NCBI GenBank assembly: GCA_025933935.1
Contig: JAICYZ010000003.1
Span: 1-48,459, forward strand
DNA length: 48,459 nt
Origin: Chitinophagaceae bacterium
Lineage (GTDB): Bacteria > Bacteroidota > Bacteroidia > Chitinophagales > Chitinophagaceae
Direction of reading: 5' to 3'
Position numbers and translations under genes: made by a program. The notes under the pieces were generated by a model, which did no database searches, was not told the origin of the DNA, and worked only from the letters and a program-made list of their open reading frames with translations. Shown one piece after another: positions 17,764 to 26,502 of the stretch (the first letter of the stretch is position 1; each line of letters begins with the position of its first letter).

Positions 17764-18975
17764 ATGCCATTTAGAAAAATAATTAATGATCCGGTTTATG
17801 GTTTTATTACAATAGACGACGAGCTGATTTATCAGATTATTTCCCATCCTTTTTATCAACGACTGCGACGAATTCATCAGATGGCAATGGCGCAATTGGT
17901 TTATCCGGGCGCCGTTCACACCCGGCTTCATCATTCCCTTGGCGCTTATCATTTGATGTGTAACGCGCTTCATGAATTAAAGAGTAAAAGCGTTATTATT
18001 TCCGCAGCAGAAGAACAGGCGGCAAAAATTGCTGTTCTTTTACATGATATTGGCCACGGGCCTTTTTCACATGCGCTGGAAAATGTCTTAATAAGAAATG
18101 TAAGCCATGAAAAAATTTCATTGTTGCTCATGAAAAAAATGAATGAAGAATTTGATGGGAAAATGCAAATGGCCATTGATATTTTTACAAACAATTATGC
18201 AAAAAGATTTTTTCATCAATTGGTGAGTGGCCAATTGGATGTGGACAGGATGGACTATCTCATTCGTGACAGTTTTTTTACCGGCGTTACAGAAGGTGTA
18301 ATTGGCTATGACCGGATTATCAAAATGCTTACTGTGCATAACGGTGAATTAATGGTAGAAGAAAAAGGAATTCATTCTATCGAAAAATTCCTTGTTTCGC
18401 GTCGGTTTATGTACTGGCAGGTTTACCTGCATAAAACGGTTTTATGTGCAGAAAAAATGCTCGTAAAAATTATAGAAAGAGCGCGCGAAATCAAAGCTGA
18501 ATCTTCGTCACCCGTTTTCAACATTTTTTTAAACGAGGAATATGAAAGTGAAAAAATTGAAAATCATTTAGACGATTTCTGTGCTTTGGACGATTATGAT
18601 ATTTTATTTTCTATAAAATCGTGGATTCATCATCCTGATAAAATATTGTCTGTTCTTTGCAAGGGCGTTATCAACCGGCATTTATTAAAAGTAAAATATT
18701 CAGCGAATGAGATTCCACACCAATTTTTGGAAGAGAAAACAAATATAGCGATGCAATATCTTGCGATCAATAAAGAACAAGCCGGATTTCTTGTTTTTAC
18801 CGGCGAAAGCGAAATAAAGACCTACAATAATAAAACGGAGCACATCAATATTCTATTTAAAGATGGAGCAGTAAAGGATATTTCTGGCGTGGATAATGCG
18901 CTTATAAATCAAAGTTTATTTGGCACGGTAAAAAAATTTTACATTTGTTTTATCAATTTGGAAATCACATTATAG
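17764..18975 (+). CDS. HD-domain phosphohydrolase (dGTPase/SAMHD1-like)
   Basis: The 403-residue protein opens with FRKIINDPVYGFI and contains the HD metal site: HTRLHHSLG (His56/57), LLHDIGHGPFSH (His94-Asp95) and DVDRMDYLIRDS. This is the layout of the YdhJ/SAMHD1-like nucleotide phosphohydrolases, so dNTP hydrolysis is likely but not shown. It lies 38 bases upstream of lpxD and probably leads the lipid A operon. Confidence 0.88.
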   Translation: MPFRKIINDPVYGFITIDDELIYQIISHPFYQRLRRIHQMAMAQLVYPGAVHTRLHHSLGAYHLMCNALHELKSKSVIISAAEEQAAKIAVLLHDIGHGPFSHALENVLIRNVSHEKISLLLMKKMNEEFDGKMQMAIDIFTNNYAKRFFHQLVSGQLDVDRMDYLIRDSFFTGVTEGVIGYDRIIKMLTVHNGELMVEEKGIHSIEKFLVSRRFMYWQVYLHKTVLCAEKMLVKIIERAREIKAESSSPVFNIFLNEEYESEKIENHLDDFCALDDYDILFSIKSWIHHPDKILSVLCKGVINRHLLKVKYSANEIPHQFLEEKTNIAMQYLAINKEQAGFLVFTGESEIKTYNNKTEHINILFKDGAVKDISGVDNALINQSLFGTVKKFYICFINLEITL

Positions 18976-19013
18976 TTTAATTTTAATTTTTTTAAAAAAT
19001 ATCGAAAAGGCAA

Positions 19014-20066
19014 ATGCAGTTTACAGCAAAACAAATCGCTGAATTAATAAATGGCCAAATAGAAGGCGACCCGGAGGTGGCAGTTTCTTCTTTTGGCAAG
19101 CTTGAGGAAGCGACGACAGGGCAGCTTGCCTTTCTGGCAAATCCAAAATATGAAGAGTTTTTATACACGACCGGAGCTTCCATCATCATTATTAATACCT
19201 CTTTAGAAATAGAAAAAAAAATAGATGCAACTCTTATCCGTGTTCCGGATGCTTATTCTTCCTTTGCGGTTATTTTAACCGCTTATTCTGAAATGGCGCG
19301 CGCAAATCTTACCGGAATACAGGAACCATCGTTCGTTGCTTCATCGGCTGAACTTGGAGAAAATGTATTTGTTGGTGCTTTTGCTTATTTGGGAAATTAC
19401 GTAAAAATTGGCAATAACGTTAAACTTTATCCTCAGGTTTATTTGGGCGATAACGTAACGATTGGGGAGAACAGCATTTTGTACCCGGGCGTAAAAATTC
19501 ATCATGATTGCGTTATCGGCAAAAATGTATGTATTCATGCCGGATGTGTCATTGGCGGAGATGGATTTGGATACGCTCCACAGGCGGATGGAAGCTTCAA
19601 AAAAATACCGCAAATTGGAAATGTTGTAGTGGAAGACAATGTCGAAATAGGCGCTAATACGACTATTGACCGTTCAACACTTGGTTCTACTATTATAAAA
19701 AGTGGTGCAAAGCTGGATAATTTGATTCAGATTGCTCATAATGTGGAAATAGGAATGAATACGGTAATTGCCGCACAATCGGGAGTGAGCGGGAGCACCA
19801 AAATTGGAAATAATGTAATGATTGGTGGCCAGGCAGGAATTGTAGGTCACATTATTATTGCTGATGGAACGAAGATCAATGCACAAAGCGGTGTAGCTAA
19901 ATCTATAAAAATTCCAAATACGGCGGTAACCGGTTCGCCTGCTTATGATTATGGTCACGCGCTTCGCAGCCAGATCCTGAGCAGAAATTTACCGGAATTA
20001 GAAAAAAGAATTAAACAACTGGAACAAATAATTGAACAATTTAAAAAAGAAAAGGTAGTAGAATGA
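19014..20066 (+). CDS. lpxD: UDP-3-O-(3-hydroxyacyl)glucosamine N-acyltransferase
   Basis: LpxD adds the second acyl chain in lipid A synthesis, using acyl-ACP. The 350-residue protein has the N-terminal uridine-binding domain ([15 protein letters not shown]), then a long left-handed beta-helix of hexapeptide repeats, with the catalytic His in [11 protein letters not shown] and the GGDGFGYAP motif. A C-terminal helix ([15 protein letters not shown]) completes the trimer tail. lpxC/fabZ follows. Confidence 0.96.
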   Translation: MQFTAKQIAELINGQIEGDPEVAVSSFGKLEEATTGQLAFLANPKYEEFLYTTGASIIIINTSLEIEKKIDATLIRVPDAYSSFAVILTAYSEMARANLTGIQEPSFVASSAELGENVFVGAFAYLGNYVKIGNNVKLYPQVYLGDNVTIGENSILYPGVKIHHDCVIGKNVCIHAGCVIGGDGFGYAPQADGSFKKIPQIGNVVVEDNVEIGANTTIDRSTLGSTIIKSGAKLDNLIQIAHNVEIGMNTVIAAQSGVSGSTKIGNNVMIGGQAGIVGHIIIADGTKINAQSGVAKSIKIPNTAVTGSPAYDYGHALRSQILSRNLPELEKRIKQLEQIIEQFKKEKVVE

Positions 20067-20143
20067 GAAATAACTGCTTTTCCTAATCTTTAAAAAAAAT
20101 TATTTTCCCATAGTGGCTGCATAATTTAAAGAATTACTTTTCA

Positions 20144-20151
20144 TACTTTCG
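20144..20151 (+). promoter_or_regulatory. -7-like element (TACTTTCG) before lpxC/fabZ
   Basis: TACTTTCG differs from TAnnTTTG at one base and ends 5 bases before the ATG at 20157, which would give an almost leaderless transcript. This is possible internal transcription within the lpx operon, with weak support. Confidence 0.3.
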
Positions 20152-20156
20152 TGCCC

Positions 20157-21575
20157 ATGGAGCAACCTTTTAATTCTAAAGAAACAAACTTTCAACATAC
20201 TTTAAAAGAAGCTGTTACAATTTCAGGCGCCGGAATCCATACGGGCCAATCGGTTACCATTCAGATAAAACCGGCTGAAACCAATACGGGTATTAACTTC
20301 CAGCGCGTTGACCTTCCGGGAAGGCCAATAGTAAAGGCGGATGTTGACAACGTAATCGAAACCAACCGGAGCACTACTATTGAAGCAAACGGTGCGAGGG
20401 TGGGGACGATAGAACACTTAATGGCAGCGCTAACAGGAATGCAGGTCGACAATGCTTTAATTGAGATAAACGGAGATGAAGTTCCGATCCTCGATGGAAG
20501 TTCAGAGGTTTTTATTGAACATCTTTCCAATGCAGGCGTTCAGAAACAAAATGCCGAAAAAATTTATTACACCATTCAGCATAATATTTCTTTTGTAGAT
20601 GAAGCCAAGAAAGTAGAAATGGTTGCTTTACCATACAATGGTTATCGCATCAATGCATTAATTGATTTTAATTCCCCGATTCTGGGAACACAACATGCTG
20701 ATATGAGTAATATCAGTAATTTTAAGAATGACATTGCTCCAAGCCGCACTTTTTGTTTTTTTCATGAGCTGGAACAGTTGATTGCAAATGATTTGATAAA
20801 AGGTGGGGATATTAATAATGCAATTGTAGTAGTGGATAAACCGGTAGATGACGAACAGGTAAAAAGGATTTCAAAGGTTTTTCATAAAGATGATGTGAAA
20901 GTGAGTGAAGCTGGTATTTTAAATAATCTTACGCTTCGTTTTCCGAATGAACCTGCGCGCCATAAACTATTGGATGTGGTAGGAGATCTGGCTTTGGTGG
21001 GTTATCCTTTTAAAGCGCATATCATCGCAAACAGGCCAGGGCATTCTTCCAACATAAAGTTTGCAAAAAAAATAAAAGAACACATAAAAAAATATAAACA
21101 TCGCCAGGAAATTCCGAAATATGATCCAAATATTCCTCCGATATTAGACATACAGGATATTGAGAGAACCTTGCCCCATCGCTATCCTTTTTTATTGGTA
21201 GATAAAATAATTGAACTGACTGAAAGCCGTGTAGTCGCCATCAAAAATGTAACGTACAATGAACCATTTTTCCAGGGACATTTTCCCGGCAATTCGGTAA
21301 TGCCGGGTGTTTTATTAGCTGAAGCGCTTGCTCAAACAGGCGGATTTATTGCCATTCCACAAAATTCAACGGAAAAATACGATACGTATTTTCTCAAAAT
21401 AGATAATTGTAAATTCAAACAAAAAGTAGTTCCGGGTGATACGCTCATTTTAAAAATGGAACTATTACATCCAATCAGGCGCGGCATCTGCGAAATGAAA
21501 GGAACCGTTTATGTAGGAGATAAAGTAGTGACAGAAGCGGTTTTAGTTGCCCAAATTGTAAAACGTCCTAACTAA
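20157..21575 (+). CDS. lpxC/fabZ: Bifunctional UDP-3-O-acyl-GlcNAc deacetylase / 3-hydroxyacyl-ACP dehydratase
   Basis: LpxC and FabZ are fused, as is usual in Bacteroidota. The LpxC part (about residues 10-315) has zinc and catalytic motifs TIEHLMAAL, KLLDVVGDL and the GHSSNIKFA His. The FabZ part (about 330-472) has LPHRYPFLLVDK with the catalytic His and FQGHFPGNSVMPGVL with the catalytic acid just after (LAEALAQ). LpxC commits the cell to lipid A while FabZ feeds fatty acid elongation. I prefer the ATG at 20157; an in-frame GTG two codons earlier overlaps the -7-like element. lpxA follows after 4 bases. Confidence 0.97.
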   Translation: MEQPFNSKETNFQHTLKEAVTISGAGIHTGQSVTIQIKPAETNTGINFQRVDLPGRPIVKADVDNVIETNRSTTIEANGARVGTIEHLMAALTGMQVDNALIEINGDEVPILDGSSEVFIEHLSNAGVQKQNAEKIYYTIQHNISFVDEAKKVEMVALPYNGYRINALIDFNSPILGTQHADMSNISNFKNDIAPSRTFCFFHELEQLIANDLIKGGDINNAIVVVDKPVDDEQVKRISKVFHKDDVKVSEAGILNNLTLRFPNEPARHKLLDVVGDLALVGYPFKAHIIANRPGHSSNIKFAKKIKEHIKKYKHRQEIPKYDPNIPPILDIQDIERTLPHRYPFLLVDKIIELTESRVVAIKNVTYNEPFFQGHFPGNSVMPGVLLAEALAQTGGFIAIPQNSTEKYDTYFLKIDNCKFKQKVVPGDTLILKMELLHPIRRGICEMKGTVYVGDKVVTEAVLVAQIVKRPN

Positions 21576-21579
21576 TAAT

Positions 21580-22377
21580 ATGATAAGCCCCCTAGCACAT
21601 ATCCATCCCAACGCGCGATTAGGAAAGGATGTTATTGTTGACCCTTTTGCCGTCGTGGAAGACGATGTACAGATTGGTGATGGCACGCACATTATGTCAG
21701 GAGCCGTCATTATGAAAAAAGTCATTATTGGCAAATTCTGTAAAATTTTTCCCGGAGCTGTAATCGGCGCCATTCCCCAGGATTTGAAATTTAACGGAGA
21801 AGATACCATCGTCCAAATTGGGGATAATACGACTATAAGAGAATGCGTAACCGTGAACCGCGGAACAAAAGATAAGTGGAAAACGGTGGTAGGAAGTAAT
21901 TGTTTGTTGATGGCTTATTCTCATATTGCACACGATTGTATCCTCGGCGACTACGTAATTATTGCCAATTCTGTGCAGCTTGCTGGTCATGTCGAAATCG
22001 GAGATCATGCGATTATTGGTGGGATGGCAGCGGCGATCCAGTTTTCAAAAATAGGCGCTCATACTTATATTGCAGGTGGTACAGAAATCATAAAAGATGT
22101 GCCTCCTTTTATTAAGGCAGGGCGCTCTCCATTGTCTTACGCAGGTGTGAATTCAGTTGGCTTGCAACGCCGCGGATTCACCTCTGAAAAAATAAACGGC
22201 ATTTCAGAAATCTACCGGAACATTTATTTGCGCGGATTAAATATAACCCAGGCAACACAAATTATCGAAAAGGAATTACCGGAATCTGAAGAGAAAACTG
22301 AAATTCTGCAATTTATAAAAGACAGTAAGCGCGGCATTTTGAAAGTATCTGCAAAAGAAAATCTGGAGGAGAATTAG
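21580..22377 (+). CDS. lpxA: UDP-N-acetylglucosamine O-acyltransferase
   Basis: LpxA transfers the first 3-hydroxyacyl chain from ACP to UDP-GlcNAc. The 265-residue protein begins ISPLAHIHPNARLG, has hexapeptide repeats of a left-handed beta-helix, the catalytic His in AYSHIAHDC and the VGLQRRGFTSEKI motif of the C-terminal helical domain. It is separated from lpxC/fabZ by 4 bases and completes the first three acyl-chain steps with lpxD in one locus. Confidence 0.97.
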   Translation: MISPLAHIHPNARLGKDVIVDPFAVVEDDVQIGDGTHIMSGAVIMKKVIIGKFCKIFPGAVIGAIPQDLKFNGEDTIVQIGDNTTIRECVTVNRGTKDKWKTVVGSNCLLMAYSHIAHDCILGDYVIIANSVQLAGHVEIGDHAIIGGMAAAIQFSKIGAHTYIAGGTEIIKDVPPFIKAGRSPLSYAGVNSVGLQRRGFTSEKINGISEIYRNIYLRGLNITQATQIIEKELPESEEKTEILQFIKDSKRGILKVSAKENLEEN

Positions 22378-22397
22378 ATTAATTAGCAACTTATCAA

Positions 22398-23015
22398 ATG
22401 AAGATTCATCTGACCAAACTTGGCAAACGCTTTAACAGGGATTGGATCTTCAGGAACCTCGATTTTCAATTTGAGAATGAAAAACATTATGCGATAACAG
22501 GTCCGAACGGCTCAGGAAAATCAACTTTATTACAGCTCATTTCCGGTTCGGCAGTTTATAATGAAGGAAAGATTCATTACCTGGAAAATGAGCAGCCCTT
22601 TTCTGCCGACAAAATTTTTCAGAAATTGTCTTTCGCTGCACCTTATCTTGATACGATTGAGGAAATGACGTTAACTGAATTTTTTTCTTTCCATGATAAA
22701 ATGAAAGGCTGGCTTCCAGGCCTTGATACAAGAGAAATTACCTATTTATCTTCACTTGAAAATGCTGCCCACAAACAGATTCGTTATTTCAGTAGCGGTA
22801 TGAAACAAAGGGTAAAACTTGCGCAGGCAATTTTTAGTAACGTGCCAATTGTTTTATTAGATGAACCGCTTACGAACCTCGATGCAGAAGGAGTTTCGCT
22901 TTATCATCGTTTGATAGAACAATTTTGTCAAAGCCGATTGCTCATTATCAGCAGTAATGACCCCAATGAATATTCTTTCTGCCATACAATCATTGACATT
23001 AAAGCATATAAATAA
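22398..23015 (+). CDS. Orphan ABC transporter ATP-binding protein, no switch histidine
   Basis: The 205-residue nucleotide-binding domain has Walker A GPNGSGKST (residues 35-43), a variant signature FSSGMKQR and Walker B IVLLDEPLTNLD. At the H-loop position, where a TH pair is usual, the sequence is IISSNDPNE, so the switch His appears absent. No permease gene is adjacent. It lies 20 bases after lpxA and is probably in the same operon. Similarity is to small CcmA-like exporters, but the partner and cargo are unknown. Confidence 0.85.
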   Translation: MKIHLTKLGKRFNRDWIFRNLDFQFENEKHYAITGPNGSGKSTLLQLISGSAVYNEGKIHYLENEQPFSADKIFQKLSFAAPYLDTIEEMTLTEFFSFHDKMKGWLPGLDTREITYLSSLENAAHKQIRYFSSGMKQRVKLAQAIFSNVPIVLLDEPLTNLDAEGVSLYHRLIEQFCQSRLLIISSNDPNEYSFCHTIIDIKAYK

Positions 23016-23061
23016 AGCCGGTCACTCCTCAATTATATCAATTTTATTTTTTTGAATGATG

Positions 23062-23084
23062 CAACGTTTTACAAAATAACGTTG
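23062..23084. repeat. Perfect 7-bp inverted repeat just before the lipoprotein start
   Basis: CAACGTT (23062-23068) and AACGTTG (23078-23084) flank a 9-base spacer, 4 bases before the ATG at 23089. It could be an operator or an mRNA hairpin limiting initiation. Confidence 0.45.
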
Positions 23085-23088
23085 TCAG

Positions 23089-23511
23089 ATGAAAAATAAT
23101 TTCTTGATGAAGCAAGTACTTTTTGTTTTTACATCTCTCTTTATCTTTTCCAGTTGCTCAAAGAAAACAGCGGAGACTGATACAGTTCCGTTATCATTAA
23201 ATGCTAAATGGATAGTAACACAAACATTGATGGATCCGGGTAACGGAAGCGGAAAATGGATGCCTGTTACAACTCCAAATCATTATTATTTGCAATTAAA
23301 TTCTGATTCTACTGCCCAAAGCAACTATTTTAAAAGTTTTACCGAAAACGTAGACTTGAAAGAGTACCGAATGGCGAACGATTCAAATATTATTTTTATT
23401 TTTAAGGATTGCAGTACCAGAACCTATTATTGCCAGTTTGATAATAAATCACTTACGATTACGGGAGGATGTTATGAAGCCTGCGGTTCCAGATTTACAA
23501 GAAGCAGGTAG
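23089..23511 (+). CDS. Lipocalin-like lipoprotein, 140 aa
   Basis: The N-terminus is a lipoprotein signal with lipobox FSSC (Cys24 of this form, or earlier if the internal Met7 is the start). The mature part looks like a small beta-barrel of the lipocalin-like type common in Bacteroidota: WIVTQTLMDPG, YYLQLNSDST and IFKDCSTRTYYC strands with four Cys in the C-terminal half. Function unknown. It is monocistronic: an inverted repeat precedes it and a terminator follows. Confidence 0.7.
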   Translation: MKNNFLMKQVLFVFTSLFIFSSCSKKTAETDTVPLSLNAKWIVTQTLMDPGNGSGKWMPVTTPNHYYLQLNSDSTAQSNYFKSFTENVDLKEYRMANDSNIIFIFKDCSTRTYYCQFDNKSLTITGGCYEACGSRFTRSR

Positions 23512-23521
23512 TTTATCTTAC

Positions 23522-23542
23522 GATCTTTGAAAGATCTTTTTT
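23522..23542 (+). terminator. Intrinsic terminator after the lipocalin-like gene
   Basis: GATCTT (23522-23527) pairs with AAGATC (23531-23536) around a TGA loop, followed by six T. The stem is short but is placed just after the stop codon. Confidence 0.6.
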
Positions 23543-23568
23543 AAGGATAAATGTTTGCAGTTTTGAAT

Positions 23569-23587
23569 GCAGTAAACGAACAAATAT
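23569..23587 (+). repeat. Copy of intergenic motif CAGTAAACRAACAAATA
   Basis: GCAGTAAACGAACAAATAT lies between convergent 3' ends. The match with the copy at 34320 continues beyond the core into ATG(A/T)CA, which is the longest pairwise agreement seen. Confidence 0.5.
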
Positions 23588-23644
23588 GTCAATTTCAGAT
23601 TCTTTTTCAATAGAATATTAATGGTAGCATTACCGTTTTTTCGA

Positions 23645-24079
23645 CTAAAATCTTAATTTCTTTTCCATTACGACATGTGGAATGGAAATTTCCGTAAATT
23701 CTTTTCCTGTTACCGTATAACCTAACTTTTCATAGAAGCCGATTGCAGTTTTGCGTGCATGCATAATAATTTTTCTATAACCGGCGTCGTGCGCTACATT
23801 TTCTGCAAAATTCATCAGGCTCGCGCCGATTCCTTTTCCCTGAAGATTATTCTGAACAGCCATTTGGCGTAGCCTTACGCAATGCTTATCGACTTTAGTG
23901 AGCAGACAGCAACCAAGCATTTTATCATCCTCAAATGCGCCGATAAGAATGTCGTTTTTTTCTTTTTCCAGCTCTTCATCTGAAAAATCCAAATGGAGAG
24001 GCTTGCGCAAAATTTCAAACCGCAGTTTTATCATTTGCTCATATTCCTTACTGCCGTGGTCTATTTGTTTTAGGGGCAT
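23645..24079 (-). CDS. GNAT-family N-acetyltransferase
   Basis: The 144-residue protein has the GNAT core: RLRQMAVQNNLQGKGIGASL with the acetyl-CoA-binding QGKGIG loop, and ARKTAIGFYEKLGYTVTG at the C-terminus. The N-terminal MIKLRFEILRKPL is like YitI/ElaA-type members. The acceptor is not predictable. It is convergent with the lipocalin-like gene and divergent from acpP. Confidence 0.88.
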   Translation of the reverse strand: MPLKQIDHGSKEYEQMIKLRFEILRKPLHLDFSDEELEKEKNDILIGAFEDDKMLGCCLLTKVDKHCVRLRQMAVQNNLQGKGIGASLMNFAENVAHDAGYRKIIMHARKTAIGFYEKLGYTVTGKEFTEISIPHVVMEKKLRF

Positions 24080-24378
24080 AAAACGATTTTCAATAGTTAT
24101 TTTCCTTTAGAATAAAAATACACGTTTTCCCCGATTTAAATTCATGATAGAAAATAAAAATTGAAAGCTTTCATGAACACAAGGTGATCAAAAGGAAGAA
24201 AAAAAATAAATTTTCTGCAGAATTAAAATAAGATTACAAAATAAATCATGCAGTAAACAACCGCATTCTATTAGTAAATATGGAATCTTTCAATATCGAA
24301 TTTTTTCCCAAATAGTTATTATTTTTTTTTATCGCAAAAAGTATATTTTTGTGGCCATATTAACTAAACTTTACAATC
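24080..24378. other. AT-rich divergent intergenic region upstream of acpP
   Basis: About 300 bases between the GNAT and acpP starts hold no supported ORF. It contains a partial copy of the intergenic motif (GCAGTAAACAA near 24250) and the acpP promoter-like element. Confidence 0.6.
24344..24351 (+). promoter_or_regulatory. -7 element (TATTTTTG) of acpP-fabF
   Basis: TATTTTTG matches TAnnTTTG, 27 bases before the acpP ATG; a T-run sits at the -33 position 19-20 bases upstream. Confidence 0.45.
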
Positions 24379-24615
24379 ATGCAAGACGTTGCAACAAGAG
24401 TAAAAAAAATCATTGTTGACAAGTTAGGAGTTGACGAAGCAGAGGTAACACCGGAAGCTTCATTCACTAACGATTTAGGTGCTGACAGTTTGGACACCGT
24501 AGAATTAATCATGGAATTTGAAAAAGAATTTAATATTTCAATTCCTGACGAACAAGCGGAAACCATCACCACCGTAGGACAAGCAGTAGCATACCTTGAG
24601 GAACATGCTAAGTAA
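24379..24615 (+). CDS. acpP: Acyl carrier protein
   Basis: This 78-residue acidic protein carries growing acyl chains on 4'-phosphopantetheine attached to Ser37 in [10 protein letters not shown]. It feeds FabF next door and supplies acyl donors to LpxA and LpxD and substrate to FabZ in this window. fabF follows 30 bases downstream. Confidence 0.98.
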   Translation: MQDVATRVKKIIVDKLGVDEAEVTPEASFTNDLGADSLDTVELIMEFEKEFNISIPDEQAETITTVGQAVAYLEEHAK

Positions 24616-24645
24616 TCATCTTAATTTAACTTTGCAGGCAAGCTT

Positions 24646-25899
24646 ATGGAATTAAAAAGAGTAGTAGTAACCGGATTGGGTGCCATAACGCCATTGGGTA
24701 AAAACGTTCCTGAATATTGGGAAGGTCTTATCAATGGTGTTTCCGGTGCTGATTATATCCAACAATTTGATTGCACGAAATTTAAAACCAGGTTTGCCTG
24801 TGAGGTTAAAGATTTTGAACCGACAAATTACCTGGAAAGAAAAGAAGCACGAAAACTGGACCGCTTCACTCAATTTGCTTTGGTAGCAAGTGATGAAGCT
24901 GTGAAAGATGCTGGCATTACTAAAGATAACGTAAATCCGGATCGTGTTGGAGTGATTTTCGCCAGCGGCATTGGCGGCATCACCACCTTTCAGGATGACG
25001 TAATGGAATTCGCGCGGGGCGATGGTACTCCACGTTTTAATCCTTTCTTCATTCCGAAAATGATTTTGGATATAGCAGCAGGACAAATTTCCATGCGCTA
25101 CGGATTCCGCGGACCAAATTTTGCCGTGGTTAGCGCCTGCGCCAGCAGTACCAACGCAATCATTGAGGCATATGACAACATTCGTTTGGGCAGAGCGGAT
25201 ATTATTTTAACCGGCGGTAGTGAAGCCGTTATTTCTGAATCCGGTGTCGGAGGATTTAATGCGATGAAAGCGCTAAGCGAACGCAATGATGATCCCAAAA
25301 CTGCCTCACGTCCTTTTGATAAAGACAGGGATGGATTCGTAATGGGCGAAGCCGCAGGAATATTGGTTTTGGAAGAACTGGAACACGCAAAAGCACGAGG
25401 TGCTAAAATATATTGTGAAATAGCCGGTGGCGGCGCATCTGCCGACGCGTATCATATTACTGCTCCACACCCTGATGGATTGGGTGCAAAAAATGTAATG
25501 CATGCAGCGCTCGATGATGCCGGAATGCAACCAGAAGATATCGATTATATTAATGTTCATGGCACTTCCACCCCTTTGGGGGATATTGCAGAAACAAAAG
25601 CAATTTTGAGTGTTTTTGGAGAAAGTGCACATCATCTGAACATCAGTTCTACAAAATCAATGACCGGCCATTGCCTCGGAGCGGCCGGAGTAATTGAAGC
25701 GCTGGCGTGTATACTGGCAGTTACCCAGGATATCGTGCCGCCCACCATTAATCATTTTACCGATGATCCTGCTTTTGATCCGAAATTGAATTTCACCTTT
25801 AATAAAGCTGAGAAAAGAGAAGTGAGAGCTGCCTTGAGTAATACTTTTGGTTTTGGTGGCCACAATGCATCTATTATTATCAAGAAGTACAAACCGTAA
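24646..25899 (+). CDS. fabF: Beta-ketoacyl-ACP synthase II
   Basis: The 417-residue condensing enzyme has the C-H-H catalytic triad: Cys165 in VVSACASSTN, His in VHGTSTPLGD and His in SMTGHCLGAAG, with FGFGGHNAS at the C-terminus. It elongates acyl-ACP and, with acpP, forms the standard acpP-fabF pair. The usual rnc partner is not downstream; instead a small membrane protein follows after 17 bases. Confidence 0.97.
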   Translation: MELKRVVVTGLGAITPLGKNVPEYWEGLINGVSGADYIQQFDCTKFKTRFACEVKDFEPTNYLERKEARKLDRFTQFALVASDEAVKDAGITKDNVNPDRVGVIFASGIGGITTFQDDVMEFARGDGTPRFNPFFIPKMILDIAAGQISMRYGFRGPNFAVVSACASSTNAIIEAYDNIRLGRADIILTGGSEAVISESGVGGFNAMKALSERNDDPKTASRPFDKDRDGFVMGEAAGILVLEELEHAKARGAKIYCEIAGGGASADAYHITAPHPDGLGAKNVMHAALDDAGMQPEDIDYINVHGTSTPLGDIAETKAILSVFGESAHHLNISSTKSMTGHCLGAAGVIEALACILAVTQDIVPPTINHFTDDPAFDPKLNFTFNKAEKREVRAALSNTFGFGGHNASIIIKKYKP

Positions 25900-25916
25900 A
25901 CCAACAACATACTTTT

Positions 25917-26246
25917 ATGGATAATCCTTCAACGATTTCGACAGCCGAAATTCACAACTTCCTGGTTCGCCGTCTTGGTGAAAAAGAAGCGGATGAAATA
26001 ATGGAATACATTGAAAGTGAAATTGATAAAAATATTGCTGCTAAAGGAGACGAAACAAAACTGGAAATTGAGCGTTGGCGCAATGAACTGAAAGATAATT
26101 TCGCAACAAAGGCAGATCAGGCAAACTTTGAAAAGAGATTGATTAAAAGAGTTTCTGCTGTAGAAGGAACCATTATTATATGGATGTTTGTGTTTTGGTT
26201 TACCCTTATAATTGCGATGTATATTATTTTTAAATTCATACAGTAG
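25917..26246 (+). CDS. Coiled-coil protein with C-terminal membrane anchor, 109 aa
   Basis: I do not recognise a named function. The N-terminal 85 residues are charged and helical (EKEADEIMEYIESEIDKNI, ERWRNELKDNF), likely a coiled coil, and residues about 86-107 form a single membrane helix (IIIWMFVFWFTLIIAMYII). The layout resembles DUF1640/CCDC90-like proteins. It is 17 bases downstream of fabF and probably co-transcribed. Confidence 0.7.
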   Translation: MDNPSTISTAEIHNFLVRRLGEKEADEIMEYIESEIDKNIAAKGDETKLEIERWRNELKDNFATKADQANFEKRLIKRVSAVEGTIIIWMFVFWFTLIIAMYIIFKFIQ

Positions 26247-26458
26247 AGGATAAGGCGTCTTGTTTAATGCTAATGGCTAAAAAAGAATATGAGATTTAAA
26301 AATCGGTTAAACAGCATGTAAACCTTTATATTTTCTGCCGTTAGTTTCCGCCTTCCGCCTTGCGCCCTTTGCTTTCTTTTTGATAATTCTGATCATTTGG
26401 CGTGATTAAAATGTTATAAATAATTCATTTACTTGCAATTTTATTATCTTCGTTTCTT
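26247..26458. other. Gene-free region upstream of the rny leader
   Basis: No supported ORF. It contains three adjacent 7-base units, TTCCGCC, TTCCGCC and TTGCGCC (26346-26366), and a TATCTTCG sequence at 26445-26452 that may be the rny -7 element. Confidence 0.45.
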
Positions 26459-26480
26459 CCCGGTTTTTATCTAAACCGGG
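26459..26480 (+). promoter_or_regulatory. Hairpin in the rny 5' leader
   Basis: CCCGGTTT (26459-26466) pairs perfectly with AAACCGGG (26473-26480) around a 6-base loop. No U-tract follows, so it is not a terminator. It ends 6 bases before an AGGAGG Shine-Dalgarno. Confidence 0.55.
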
Positions 26481-26502
26481 TATTAAAGGAGGTTTATAGA
26501 TT

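Noticed and set aside
26346-26366. Three adjacent 7-base CCGCCTT-like units
   Set aside because: Too few and short to call a CRISPR or a repeat element; spacing is direct with no spacers.
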